Positions 13,373-21,657 of a stretch of DNA of 29,322 nucleotides are shown here, one piece after another. Position numbers and translations under genes: made by a program. The stretch lies in IMG/VR virus record IMGVR_UViG_3300031696_001128, positions 1 through 29,322 of that record. One strand, written 5' to 3'. Source of the stretch: a virus. How positions within the stretch are numbered: position 1 is the stretch's first letter; the number at the start of each line of letters is the position of its first letter. The notes under the pieces are model-generated. The model saw only the letters and a program-made list of their open reading frames with translations, did no database searches and was not told the DNA's origin.

Positions 13373-14426
13373 CCGAGTATGCTGCTGAAACATCTTCCGA
13401 AGTGACTTCTTCATTCATGATACGTTCACTTGAGATAATATATCGGCGTTCGATCCACTCATTGAATGACTTGTCAGATAGAATTGGAATCCAAAACTCT
13501 TTGGTATCAGTTTCTTTACGGCGAAACTTCTTGCTGTCAGTACCATCACTAGCGATTTGATACCATCCATTAGAGGGTTTGACTACATGACCAGCCTCGA
13601 TAGCCATGTCTAACAGCCCTGACCACTTGCTGATGCCGCCTTCAAACGTAACTTCAAGTGGAATCTTAGACTTCTCTCGGACGAATCTTGATTTCTCCAC
13701 GTTGATAATGAAATTGTAACCAACGACATCACTACCCGTTTTCTCTTGCTGTCGACCAATAATAAATATCTCGTTTGCGGAATAATAAATTCCAGTTCCG
13801 CCTGAAACAACCGCTTTAGGAAACATCCCAATTTCCATATAGGTATGATTGACTACGATTGCAGGAATATCTTTGATTGTTAAGTGTGGTGTGATCATTC
13901 TAAACAGCGACTTCATTTGTTTGGCGCGGGTCATATCAGCAACAGACTTACCATCAAGCGCATCATCAACTTCTTTCTTTGATGCTAGGTTGCCAACAGA
14001 GTCAATGATAATCATTACATGATCGCCTCGTTGGAAGCCATTCATCTGTGACATAACATCATGCTTTAACTGCTCGATGTCGGTGATGGGTGTATGGATC
14101 ACTCTATCAGTGTTGATGCCAAAGCTGGTGAAGTATCCCTGTGGTGCCCCAAATTCTGAATCGTAAAATAAAATGACACCATCATCGTACTTGTCCAGAT
14201 AAGACTTAGCCAACAGCATTGCAAACGCTGTCTTAAAATGCTTTGATGGACCAGCGAATACGGTCAGCCCGGGTGTTAGACCACCATCTAGTTTGCCACT
14301 CAGAGCCACGTTCAATGCTGGCACCGAAGTTTGAATCAGGTCTTTCGATCCGAAAAACTTGGAGTCTGTCAGCACAGAACTCTCTTTGATGGTTGAATTA
14401 CTTTTTATCTTGTCAATTAGGCTCAT
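13365..14426 (-). CDS. uvsX: UvsX recombinase (RecA-like)
   Basis: A 353-residue protein of the T4 UvsX branch of the RecA family (391 residues in T4). The Walker A has the UvsX-specific form GPSKHFKT (59-66), followed by DSEFGAPQGYF, a Walker B strand VMIIIDSVGNLAS and the loop region TRAKQMKSLFRMITPHLT. It forms ATP-dependent filaments on single-stranded DNA and carries out strand exchange in recombination-dependent replication and repair. It lies between the polymerase gene and the helicase gene, as expected for a shared replication operon. The C-terminus is acidic (EEVTSEDVSAAYSDE), a known feature that tunes DNA binding in RecA proteins. Confidence 0.95.
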   Translation of the reverse strand: MSLIDKIKSNSTIKESSVLTDSKFFGSKDLIQTSVPALNVALSGKLDGGLTPGLTVFAGPSKHFKTAFAMLLAKSYLDKYDDGVILFYDSEFGAPQGYFTSFGINTDRVIHTPITDIEQLKHDVMSQMNGFQRGDHVMIIIDSVGNLASKKEVDDALDGKSVADMTRAKQMKSLFRMITPHLTIKDIPAIVVNHTYMEIGMFPKAVVSGGTGIYYSANEIFIIGRQQEKTGSDVVGYNFIINVEKSRFVREKSKIPLEVTFEGGISKWSGLLDMAIEAGHVVKPSNGWYQIASDGTDSKKFRRKETDTKEFWIPILSDKSFNEWIERRYIISSERIMNEEVTSEDVSAAYSDE

Positions 14427-14452
14427 ATATTATACTCTCAGTTGTGTTTGGT

Positions 14453-16960
14453 TCACGAAAATAATCCAGCGAGTGATGCAACTGGTCTGGGATTCCAGTT
14501 GAGGCCTTGCGTGATTGTGTTCATTGGTTCAATAAATGCTTTAGTAAACATCATATCATAATCCACGTAGCGATGCAAGTCAAATTCAGGAGGTAATTTA
14601 CCATTGAATCCTATCACATTTTCAAAGATGATGTTTGGCTCTTTGAGATAGATAAATTTAATCTTATCCCCTTCCCTAATCTCCTGATACTTGTGTGTTA
14701 ATTTAGCCCCACGTAATTGGTGATTGTACATCAATGCACCACGAACATGCATTGGAGTACCCTTGGAATATATGTGGGATGATGATGAATACTTTTTTAG
14801 ATTGTTGCAGCCACGAGGGAAGGCAATCTGCTCTGGTGTCATATCTTTGAATGCTTGCCATGTCGCATCAACAAACTCTTGTAGGTCTGTCTCCTCCGCA
14901 GTCAGGCACAGACGCACCGCTTCTTTAAGCGACTTACGAACTGGTGCTGGCGTAGATGAGCGAACAATTTCTAAGCCCATGACTTTCAGTTTAGGCTCGG
15001 TGTACCGCACTCCCTCATTGTCGTATACATTAAGTGCGTATCGTTTCTTGGCGATCCAGATACCCGTGTCGGCGATTGCTTCTCGCTTAAAGAATATCTT
15101 CTCATCAAATGCATTCATATATCCACATATGTCAGCCATGGCTGCGTTGATTGCAGGCTCTAACTTGTCTGTGGTTAGTTTGTCGATTGCATCAATGATT
15201 TGATCTTTGGTCATGCCCTGCATGTACTTCTCGACCAGTGGATCAAGGGTGATATAACATGAGTCAGTATCAGAATAGAAGGAGTAGTTGATGCCCTCGG
15301 TACCGACAAACTTATTTAGATATTCATCAAGTGCTTTGGCTGTCTCTCGGATGATGAACTGACCAGTCAGGGTAATGCCCTCCGCAATTCGCTCGTCAAA
15401 ATATCTGAAGTACTTATTGCCCATCGCGCCAAACAGGGAGTTTAACTGAATCTTTCTCGCCATCTGGAAGTTGTTGTATTTTGCGATATCATCCAATAGC
15501 TTGGGATCTTTGGTCTTCTCGTATTCACGCTCGGCATCTTTCATCAGCTTCTTGTATCGCTGGCGATCATCGAAAAACTTCTGCGTTATCTCTGGAAACA
15601 AGCCCTGTGTTTCGCGGGTGAAACAGTAGCCGTTAGCTGCCATTGAGAGATTCTGTTCTTTCAAATTTGAGGTATCGTGGCGCCGTTCTAATAGAGAATC
15701 GACTGTGCAATCTAGTGGGCTGACATCCGCGAACTTCTCTGGTGATAGATTGTGTTGCATAATGATTGATGGATACAGAGAGGTAGCATCAACAGACACA
15801 ACCCACTTGTACTTGCCTGGGACTGGCTCTTGAACATATCCACCTTTGATGCCCGTCTGTTCTGCAAATCGCTTCTTCTGAGGAATCATTATGTTCTTTT
15901 CAAGAAGGTGATTATACAACAGACAATCCCAAGTTCGTACTGAGGAATAGACATCTTCAAAGTTACACTTGGAGTCATATGCCATCGTGGCAATCAGTTC
16001 GATCAACTTCATCTTGTCTTCAAGTTCGTCAACAATCTTGGCATCGATGATGTTATAATCGATGAACTTATTCCAATCATTCTCATAGAACTCACGAAAA
16101 GTCTCGTACTGATTCTCCAGCTTGTTCTTACCAAGTTCTACTTCAGCAATGTAATCAAGTTTATATGACTCCTGGGCTGCGTAGGTGAACTTCTGATAGA
16201 GATCAAGATAATCTAAGTGAGTAACCCCTTTAATGTCGTATGTAGTCCTCTCTTGATTGTGAATTGTGATGGTGCGCTTGCGGGTCATGTTGAATGGGCT
16301 AAATGAATTCTTAGCGTCATTGCCAAAGATACGACCAATACGAGAAATCAGATATGGAATATCAAAGAACTTGGAATTCCAACCAGTGATGATATCTGGA
16401 TACTCCGAGACCCACCAAGACATAAACTTTTCGAGTAGCTCGTACTCATCAGCACATGCGATGTATTCTACATCTAGGTCGCGTACTTCATCAGATACAC
16501 ATTTCCACTCACCAGTTCCCCATGTGCGAATCTTCTTGGTTAGATTATCTACCATCGAGATCAACAGAACTTCTTCTAGGGGATTGTCTACGTCCGGAAA
16601 ACCATGCTCGGCAGTGGTTTCAATATCCATTGCCTGTATCGATAGTGCAGACAGATCGAATTCTATGGCACCCGGATAGTTTCTTGTGATGTACTGATAT
16701 GTCAGATCCGTCTGCCCATAGATGGGATAGTTGTCGATCTTACTGTACTTGTCCATGAACTCTCGGCAGTCATTGTTGTCTGCAAACTGTATGGACTTCA
16801 GCGGCTCCCCATAAAGGCCGCGATGCTCTGAGTTAGAGTCACCACGGACATAAAGAGTTGGCTGGAATGGCTGCCGTTCAACGAACTTCTTACCGTCTCG
16901 CACTCCGCGAGTCAGAATGTTGTTGCCGTACTGCCATGCAAATGAATAAAAACTTGACAT
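14453..16960 (-). CDS. 43: DNA polymerase gp43 (family B)
   Basis: An 835-residue replicative polymerase (898 in T4). The proofreading exonuclease motifs are present: MDIETTAE with Asp112 and Glu114, GWNSKFFDIPYL with Asp200, and DYNIIDAKIVDEL with Asp306. The polymerase motifs are DATSLYPSI (Asp391), ARKIQLNSLFGAMGN (about 501-515) and YSDTDSCY (Asp564, Asp566). The last residues ASLAGLFS resemble the T4 clamp-binding peptide, so it likely docks on the gp45 clamp encoded nearby. No intein or intron interrupts it. A near-consensus sigma70 promoter lies directly upstream, so it can be transcribed early and independently of the clamp operon. Confidence 0.97.
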   Translation of the reverse strand: MSSFYSFAWQYGNNILTRGVRDGKKFVERQPFQPTLYVRGDSNSEHRGLYGEPLKSIQFADNNDCREFMDKYSKIDNYPIYGQTDLTYQYITRNYPGAIEFDLSALSIQAMDIETTAEHGFPDVDNPLEEVLLISMVDNLTKKIRTWGTGEWKCVSDEVRDLDVEYIACADEYELLEKFMSWWVSEYPDIITGWNSKFFDIPYLISRIGRIFGNDAKNSFSPFNMTRKRTITIHNQERTTYDIKGVTHLDYLDLYQKFTYAAQESYKLDYIAEVELGKNKLENQYETFREFYENDWNKFIDYNIIDAKIVDELEDKMKLIELIATMAYDSKCNFEDVYSSVRTWDCLLYNHLLEKNIMIPQKKRFAEQTGIKGGYVQEPVPGKYKWVVSVDATSLYPSIIMQHNLSPEKFADVSPLDCTVDSLLERRHDTSNLKEQNLSMAANGYCFTRETQGLFPEITQKFFDDRQRYKKLMKDAEREYEKTKDPKLLDDIAKYNNFQMARKIQLNSLFGAMGNKYFRYFDERIAEGITLTGQFIIRETAKALDEYLNKFVGTEGINYSFYSDTDSCYITLDPLVEKYMQGMTKDQIIDAIDKLTTDKLEPAINAAMADICGYMNAFDEKIFFKREAIADTGIWIAKKRYALNVYDNEGVRYTEPKLKVMGLEIVRSSTPAPVRKSLKEAVRLCLTAEETDLQEFVDATWQAFKDMTPEQIAFPRGCNNLKKYSSSSHIYSKGTPMHVRGALMYNHQLRGAKLTHKYQEIREGDKIKFIYLKEPNIIFENVIGFNGKLPPEFDLHRYVDYDMMFTKAFIEPMNTITQGLNWNPRPVASLAGLFS

Positions 16961-16985
16961 TAAATACCCTCACTATTGAATACAT

Positions 16986-17015
16986 ATTATAACACGGTAA
17001 CAGTGGTAATGTCAA
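16986..17015 (-). promoter_or_regulatory. Strong sigma70-type early promoter of gp43
   Basis: On the minus strand, TTGACA (17015-17010), an 18-base spacer and TATAAT (16991-16986), in the 58-base gap before gp43. Both hexamers match the consensus exactly. Confidence 0.8.
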
Positions 17016-17018
17016 GCA

Positions 17019-17408
17019 TTATCCTTCAAATTTTGGAGGTAAATCATCTGATGGTTCAGCCGTAGGAACTGAGACACCGGGATGGCGGTATTTGTTGCGA
17101 TACTGTTCCACTATCTCGGTAGTTGGTGCATACATACCGACTAGCTTGTCAGTAACGATTGAGATTTGTCCGTCATGAGCCGCGGGACAAAATGGGCTGA
17201 AAACAATTTGGAATTTCTCTGGGTCTTTATCCATTTCCTTAAGAAATATCAGTGCTGGATTCTGCATCATATAGCGACTCTGTTCCTTTTCCAACTTGAG
17301 TATGCAGATTATATCTTCCCCAGATACCAACTTTACACCACAAATATGTGGCTTATCTCCCAATTGGTCAACTGCTTTGCTTGTCTTCTTACTTGTCTTC
17401 TTGCTCAT
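17019..17408 (-). CDS. Conserved small protein of unknown function
   Basis: A 129-residue protein. A lysine-rich start (MSKKTSKKTSK) is followed by HICGVKLVSGEDIICILKLEK, a pair of beta strands reminiscent of the start of an Sm-like barrel, and then MMQNPALIFLKE and a longer beta-rich part. Similar proteins between hsp20 and gene 43 occur in marine T4-like phages as I recall, without a function. The Sm-like suggestion is only an impression from the strand pattern. AGGAG lies 10 bases before the ATG. A 13-base sequence (TATTATATTATGA) upstream is shared with the gp44 gene. Confidence 0.7.
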   Translation of the reverse strand: MSKKTSKKTSKAVDQLGDKPHICGVKLVSGEDIICILKLEKEQSRYMMQNPALIFLKEMDKDPEKFQIVFSPFCPAAHDGQISIVTDKLVGMYAPTTEIVEQYRNKYRHPGVSVPTAEPSDDLPPKFEG

Positions 17409-17424
17409 AACGGACTACTCCTAA

Positions 17425-17437
17425 TCATAATATAATA
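17425..17437 (-). promoter_or_regulatory. 13-base element shared with the gp44 leader
   Basis: TATTATATTATGA on the minus strand, ending 17 bases before the ATG of the 17408 gene. The same 13 bases occur at 20299-20311, before gp44. It could be a middle-type promoter element or a RegA operator; AT-richness makes chance a real alternative. Confidence 0.3.
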
Positions 17438-17461
17438 GTTAACTAACTCAATTTCTTTTCA

Positions 17462-17950
17462 TCAACTTTCTTGCAACAGCTCCTTGCTTGATTCGGGCTT
17501 AATCGAAGTAACCTTAATTTCTATGGTTTTCTTCTCTTCTGGCACGATTCGAATAAGTAAGATGTTAAGCATACCATTCTCAAACGATGCACTTTGAACT
17601 TGAACACCTTCCGCTAATGAAAAATGTCGAGTAAAGTTTCTAGCGGCTATTCCTTTGTGATAATACTCTTTCTCCTCTGCATCTCCACTATCTCGTTCCT
17701 GTATGCCCTGAACGATTAGTTGATTGCCTTCTGGTACTACGTTGACGTTAAATTCGTCCTCGCGAAAACCAGCGGCAGCGATTTCGATAGAAAATTTATC
17801 GTCATCGAGTTTTACTATGTTGTATGGTGGATACGGCGCAGGAGAGGATCCTGCTGTCATGCTATCGAACATTCGGTCGAACCCAATTGCATGGGACTTC
17901 CAATCTTCAAAAATTTTACCAACGTCTATACTTGTATACTTTCGTACCAT
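17462..17950 (-). CDS. Small heat shock protein (Hsp20/IbpA family)
   Basis: A 162-residue chaperone. The alpha-crystallin domain runs from about residue 40 to 142: PPYNIVKLDDDKFSIEIAAAGF at its start, then HKGIAARNFTRHFSLAEG, and ENGMLNILLIR at its end. The usual C-terminal I-x-I anchor is represented by TIEIKV. It would hold unfolding proteins as an ATP-independent oligomer. Hsp20 genes are frequent in marine T4-like phages. Two in-frame ATGs are 6 bases apart; GGGAG is 1 base before the first and 7 before the second, so I choose 17950. A small inverted repeat (GAGAT..ATCTC) occurs in the leader near 17986. Confidence 0.92.
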   Translation of the reverse strand: MVRKYTSIDVGKIFEDWKSHAIGFDRMFDSMTAGSSPAPYPPYNIVKLDDDKFSIEIAAAGFREDEFNVNVVPEGNQLIVQGIQERDSGDAEEKEYYHKGIAARNFTRHFSLAEGVQVQSASFENGMLNILLIRIVPEEKKTIEIKVTSIKPESSKELLQES

Positions 17951-18046
17951 TTTCATTCTCCCTTTCAGCGAGATTAATTGTGAGATCCTTGCGGCATCTC
18001 GTTTGTGCTAGAACACTTTCATGTCTCTAGCGATTATTCGGTATTT

Positions 18047-18466
18047 CTACCGTTTCTTACCTATATTGTACTTTGCAACCAAAGACCATTCACCCTTCTC
18101 TTTGAATGCTAAAACTTTTATCTGACTGAGCGGCGCGGTGTCTTCAAAGAATGCATCAGAATTAATGACAACAACTAAGCCCCAATCGGACAGCAACTTA
18201 GCAATCGTGTTTCTACGTTGAATATCGTTCTCGGTAAAGTCTGCTGCTTTGCCATCCAATGCAAATAGCTCTTTAAAATGCGTGATGAAATATCTACCCT
18301 GCTTGTGCAGGATATGACATGATTGATACAGAACTTTATCTTTTTTAGAAGCGACCCCGATACGGGATAATGTTTCACGAACTTTTAAAAAATCATCTGC
18401 ATTCTTTAGATTTATCTCCAGTGGACTATATCCAGGGAAATCAATATCAAAGAAATCCTCACTCAT
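18047..18466 (-). CDS. regA: RegA translational repressor
   Basis: A 139-residue homologue of T4 RegA (122 residues). From residue 17 the sequence LEINLKNADDFLKVRETLSR, then KDKVLYQSCHILHKQGRYF and LLSDWGLVVVI, follows T4 RegA almost position by position. It binds the start regions of early mRNAs, including replication genes, and blocks their translation. The N-terminus is about 14 residues longer than in T4 (MSEDFFDIDFPGYSP). The ATG has AGGAA 8 bases upstream. A late promoter 51 bases before it would keep the repressor made late, while read-through from gp62 supplies it early. The order 45-44-62-regA-43 of T4 is kept. Confidence 0.95.
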   Translation of the reverse strand: MSEDFFDIDFPGYSPLEINLKNADDFLKVRETLSRIGVASKKDKVLYQSCHILHKQGRYFITHFKELFALDGKAADFTENDIQRRNTIAKLLSDWGLVVVINSDAFFEDTAPLSQIKVLAFKEKGEWSLVAKYNIGKKR

Positions 18467-18516
18467 TATTAATTCCTACGAAAACTTACGTCATGTTGTT
18501 GGTGGCTTTATATCTG

Positions 18517-18524
18517 TATTTATA
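18517..18524 (-). promoter_or_regulatory. T4-type late promoter before regA
   Basis: A perfect TATAAATA octamer in the gp62-regA gap. The expected start is near 18511, giving a 45-base leader. Confidence 0.65.
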
Positions 18525-18528
18525 CAAA

Positions 18529-18984
18529 TTATACTTTACCACCCCTCGACATTAGTTTTTCTATACTCACTAGATCCTCATCAGTAAGTATTCGCATGGC
18601 TTCTTGTGCCTTGGTATTGTTGTAACCAAAGTAATCTTTAATCAGTTGAAGATTCTCTTCTTTCTCTGGCTTCAACCATTTATTGTATCGTTTGGCTTTT
18701 CGTATCAGGCTCCGTAGAAAATCGTATTGCATCTTAGCATCAAGATGTGGGCGTGAATTCATCTCATTGGCTAGTTTGACAGTATCTCTACCATACGACA
18801 GTGCCTTGTTAACAATAAATGCACTGTACTGTTTCTCTGACCAATCATCGACAATCAGATTCTCTTTAGTATAGTTGATACTGTTGGCAAAATCAAACGG
18901 GCTGATGGACTTCTTCTTGACCTTATATGTCTCTGGATCAATGGCTTCATGTGCCTTCACTCCAAGAAGTTTCTCTAAACTCAA
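18529..18984 (-). CDS. 62: Clamp loader small subunit gp62
   Basis: A 151-residue homologue of T4 gp62 (187 residues), which with gp44 opens the gp45 clamp and loads it on primed DNA. Recognisable stretches are LIVDDWSEKQYSAFIVNKALS, matching the T4 VENALSQF region, and FLRSLIRKAKRYNKWLKPEK, matching the T4 PRGKRYGKWAKL region. It has no ATPase motif, as expected. The start is a TTG at 18982-18984 whose bases overlap the MazG-like stop (TTGA), with AAGAAGG 10 bases upstream; no ATG is available near the expected N-terminus. It is shorter than T4 gp62 at the C-terminus. Confidence 0.88.
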   Translation of the reverse strand: MSLEKLLGVKAHEAIDPETYKVKKKSISPFDFANSINYTKENLIVDDWSEKQYSAFIVNKALSYGRDTVKLANEMNSRPHLDAKMQYDFLRSLIRKAKRYNKWLKPEKEENLQLIKDYFGYNNTKAQEAMRILTDEDLVSIEKLMSRGGKV

Positions 18985-19352
18985 GAGAACATTACCTTCT
19001 TTAGATTTGGTCTGAAGTATCCGTCCGGCTTCATTACTTTACCTGCCTCGTCTTTGATCATTCTGCCATCAACAACTTTACTATTGTTTGATGCTCGAAC
19101 TTCATTCCAACATGCTTCAATTGGTATGCCAAGAGTCGATGCAAGGCCGCTGAGAACCCATATAATATCACACACAGCATCGGCTACTTCAACGATATCT
19201 TTATTCGCGAATGCTTCCAGTAGCTCTTCATACTCCTCGGTGATCAGATTCATATAAAGTTGTTCTTGCTCTGTCGCGGCAAAAGCAGGAACAGTCTTGG
19301 TTGGTTGGTCGGCACTTCGCATAAATTTTTCTACGTCACTTTGTATATCCAT
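18981..19352 (-). CDS. MazG-like nucleotide pyrophosphohydrolase
   Basis: A 123-residue all-alpha protein of the MazG/phosphoribosyl-ATP pyrophosphohydrolase-like superfamily. The metal-binding pattern EExxE (ITEEYEELLEAF, about 38-49) is followed by ExxD (EVADAVCDIIWV, about 56-67). The end NNSKVVDGRMIKDEAGKVMKP is typical of the small phage subgroup. It would hydrolyse a nucleoside triphosphate to the monophosphate and pyrophosphate; the nucleotide is unknown. The gene sits inside the clamp-loader operon. It starts at 19352 (TGATG overlap with the gp44 stop, GGAG 8 bases upstream) and ends overlapping the gp62 start by 4 bases. A GTG just before could be an alternative start. Confidence 0.85.
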   Translation of the reverse strand: MDIQSDVEKFMRSADQPTKTVPAFAATEQEQLYMNLITEEYEELLEAFANKDIVEVADAVCDIIWVLSGLASTLGIPIEACWNEVRASNNSKVVDGRMIKDEAGKVMKPDGYFRPNLKKVMFS

Positions 19353-20287
19353 CACTTCATCTCCACGCTAGCCATAATGTCAACCAGACATGCAGTAAGA
19401 TTGATTTCTGGATCTGCTACGAAGGCTGCTTTGTATTGATAGTCAGCAATCAATAGTACCAAGTGTGGCACCTGCTTTACTTTGTCGATCAATGCATCAT
19501 ACACTTTACGATAAATGCCCTGCGGATCACTGTCAACGTTGTTGGCAACCCACTGGCGCATCTTCTTAAAGTCTTTATCTTTGAGACTGTCGATCAATCC
19601 CTTAGTGTTGATTTCAGCAAGGTTGCTTAGTATACCTTCATCGATGGTACCACCAACAGAGTATCGCTGAAGTTCATTAAGAACCCTACGGTAGTCGGGA
19701 AAGTATTTCTTGAGCAGTTCAGCAAGAACCTTATCTGAATATTTTACACCCTCTTCATCGAGGATAAACTTCATTCGCTTGTGAAAACGAGCAGCCATTT
19801 CTGGTCGTGCTGATCGATCAAGTTTGAAATCAATTACAGTGGTCCGACTGTGCAGTGGCTCAATGATTCGATTCTTGAAGTTGCATGTGAAAATGAACCG
19901 ACAGTTCTTTGAGAACTCCTCAATGAAACCACGCAGAGCAGGCTGAGTTGAGTTGGGATTTAAGTAATCAGCCTCATCGAGAATGACCACTTTTGGCTTG
20001 TTCTCAAATGACATCGTGCTTGCAAAGTTCTTAATCTTGGTACGCAGGACATCGATACCAGACTCTTCGGAACCGTTAACAACAATGTAATCACATCCCA
20101 ATTCATGACACAGGGCACGGGCAACCGTAGTCTTGCCCGTGCCCGCGGTGCCGCACAACAACATGTTTGGAATCTCGCCTGCTTTTACAAACTGCTTGAA
20201 TACTTTTAGCTGCGAGTCGGGTAAGATACACTCGTCTAATGTTCGTGGGCGATATCGCTCAACGAATAAAAACTCTTTGTTTTCCAT
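19352..20287 (-). CDS. 44: Clamp loader large subunit gp44 (AAA+)
   Basis: A 311-residue AAA+ ATPase (319 in T4). The N-terminus FVERYRPRTLDECILP is the classic clamp-loader start. The Walker A is GTAGTGKT (46-53), the Walker B VVILDEADYL, and sensor/arginine-finger residues lie in EPLHSRTTVIDF (Arg in the SRx motif). It works as a tetramer with gp62. The frame is open to 20302, but GGAG lies 5 bases before the ATG at 20285-20287, so I use that start. It is followed by MazG-like and gp62 genes with overlapping ends, indicating coupled translation. Confidence 0.96.
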   Translation of the reverse strand: MENKEFLFVERYRPRTLDECILPDSQLKVFKQFVKAGEIPNMLLCGTAGTGKTTVARALCHELGCDYIVVNGSEESGIDVLRTKIKNFASTMSFENKPKVVILDEADYLNPNSTQPALRGFIEEFSKNCRFIFTCNFKNRIIEPLHSRTTVIDFKLDRSARPEMAARFHKRMKFILDEEGVKYSDKVLAELLKKYFPDYRRVLNELQRYSVGGTIDEGILSNLAEINTKGLIDSLKDKDFKKMRQWVANNVDSDPQGIYRKVYDALIDKVKQVPHLVLLIADYQYKAAFVADPEINLTACLVDIMASVEMK

Positions 20288-20298
20288 GATCACTCCAT

Positions 20299-20311
20299 TC
20301 ATAATATAATA
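20299..20311 (-). promoter_or_regulatory. 13-base element shared with the 17408 gene leader
   Basis: TATTATATTATGA on the minus strand, just before the gp44 ribosome site. gp44 is a classical RegA target in T4, so a RegA operator is possible; the identical copy is at 17425-17437. Confidence 0.3.
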
Positions 20312-20317
20312 TATAGT

Positions 20318-20935
20318 TTAACTCATTACTGCTTTGGAGTCAACAGATTCAAACAAATCTAATTGCAGATTCCTCCCTGCTGGTGCTGGTACTGGGCTCT
20401 CAAGTATAACGTACTGTAGTAACTTGTCAGGAGAGGTTTCTCCATATGGATCATCTTCTGCATTATCACATTTACCAGGCTCGATCCAATATTTCTCAAC
20501 AACACCATCATTGACTAACATGGCATATCTCCATGATCTCATACCAAATGACAGATTGTTCTTGTCAACCAACATTCCCATGTTGCGAGTAAATTCACCA
20601 GAACCGTCTGGAATAACTTTGATGTTCTTCACGCCAGCCCATTTGGACCACTGATTCATGACAAACGAATCATTCACTGACAGGCAGTAGATATCATCTA
20701 TACCCGCTTCAATAAATTGGGAGTGCATTATTTCAAACGATGGCAACTGAAGTGCTGAACACGTTGGAGTAAATGCTCCGGGAAGTGCAAATAGAATTAC
20801 TCGTCTGTCTTTAAATATTTGATCTGTAGTTAAGTCTTCCCATTTAAATGGATTATCATCCTTGATAGTCTCATCCCGAACTCGGGTTTTAAATGTCACG
20901 GTTGGTACTAGTGTACCCACGTCAAGCTCTTTCAT
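20318..20935 (-). CDS. Peroxiredoxin (Prx5-type) with a clamp-binding-like C-terminal tail
   Basis: A 205-residue thiol peroxidase of the Prx5/AhpC-TSA group. The active site LPGAFTPTCSALQLP contains peroxidatic Cys59 with Thr56, and Arg136 in SWRYAM completes the catalytic set. A second cysteine at 156 may resolve the disulphide. It would reduce hydrogen peroxide or alkyl peroxides with a thiol donor. The Prx domain ends near residue 178. A further 27-residue tail contains QLDLF at 191-195, the canonical pentapeptide by which proteins bind the bacterial beta clamp. The gene lies 7 bases downstream of the phage clamp gene and upstream of the clamp loader, which makes that tail notable. Confidence 0.9.
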   Translation of the reverse strand: MKELDVGTLVPTVTFKTRVRDETIKDDNPFKWEDLTTDQIFKDRRVILFALPGAFTPTCSALQLPSFEIMHSQFIEAGIDDIYCLSVNDSFVMNQWSKWAGVKNIKVIPDGSGEFTRNMGMLVDKNNLSFGMRSWRYAMLVNDGVVEKYWIEPGKCDNAEDDPYGETSPDKLLQYVILESPVPAPAGRNLQLDLFESVDSKAVMS

Positions 20936-20942
20936 ATCAGCC

Positions 20943-21596
20943 CTACCCTATCTGAGAGTTAGGATCAAGAGCTAACCAATACTTTGTTTTGTCATTCGAA
21001 AGATACATAAACTTCTTCTTGCTGAGGACAGTAACATAGTTAGCAGAGATAACCTTGAAGTTCTCAATTGGTATTCGGCAGTCAAACTCGCCATCGAATT
21101 CACCAATATCTTGGGTGTATGTATTGCTGCGGGGAGTAGATGGATCACCAACGCTCATCTTGACCAGGCCATTCTTAGCAACTACACTCAACATAGGAGC
21201 AGAGATTACAGCCGCGGCACGTTTCATTGTGTCGATCATCGTAGCAGTCAAATTGAATTCGTAGTGGTTGTCTACCTCGATTGTCTTATCGGGAGCTGCA
21301 ACTATGATTGACTTATCGGCATAGTAATATTTGAACTCACTTGTGTCCTTACTGATGGTAATGCAATCTTCACCGAAATCAACATCGGTATCTTCCATCA
21401 TAGTCAGTAGGGCAAGCAGACTATTCAAGTCATAGATAGCAAACTCGCGGTCGAAGGTTTCTGTAACCTCAGCCCGGGAGAATATATTTACCCCAGTTGA
21501 TATGGTCGATAGAACATTGCCCTTACGGACAAGAATATTGCTGTTGATTGAAGCAAAATTCTTCAGAACTTCCATCGTAGTTTTTGATATTTTCAC
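20943..21596 (-). CDS. 45: Sliding clamp gp45
   Basis: A 217-residue homologue of T4 gp45 (228). The start (KISKTTMEVLKNFASINSN) aligns with T4 KLSKDTTALLKNFATINSG, and DREFAIYDLNSLLALLTM and the closing strand KYWLALDPNS also fit. It forms a trimeric ring that tethers the polymerase and activates late transcription. The start codon is GTG (21594-21596), with GAGGA 6-7 bases upstream; the T4 alignment supports it over the ATG eight codons later. A perfect sigma70 promoter lies 33 bases upstream. It is the first gene of the clamp, peroxiredoxin and clamp-loader operon. Confidence 0.95.
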   Translation of the reverse strand: MKISKTTMEVLKNFASINSNILVRKGNVLSTISTGVNIFSRAEVTETFDREFAIYDLNSLLALLTMMEDTDVDFGEDCITISKDTSEFKYYYADKSIIVAAPDKTIEVDNHYEFNLTATMIDTMKRAAAVISAPMLSVVAKNGLVKMSVGDPSTPRSNTYTQDIGEFDGEFDCRIPIENFKVISANYVTVLSKKKFMYLSNDKTKYWLALDPNSQIG

Positions 21597-21628
21597 AGGT
21601 CTTCCTCACAGTTAGAATCAGTACAATT

Positions 21629-21657
21629 ATTATATAATAAAATAGGGGTGTTGTCAA
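21629..21657 (-). promoter_or_regulatory. Perfect-consensus sigma70 early promoter of the clamp operon
   Basis: On the minus strand, TTGACA (21657-21652), a 17-base spacer and TATAAT (21634-21629). Both hexamers and the spacing are the exact sigma70 consensus. Confidence 0.85.
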
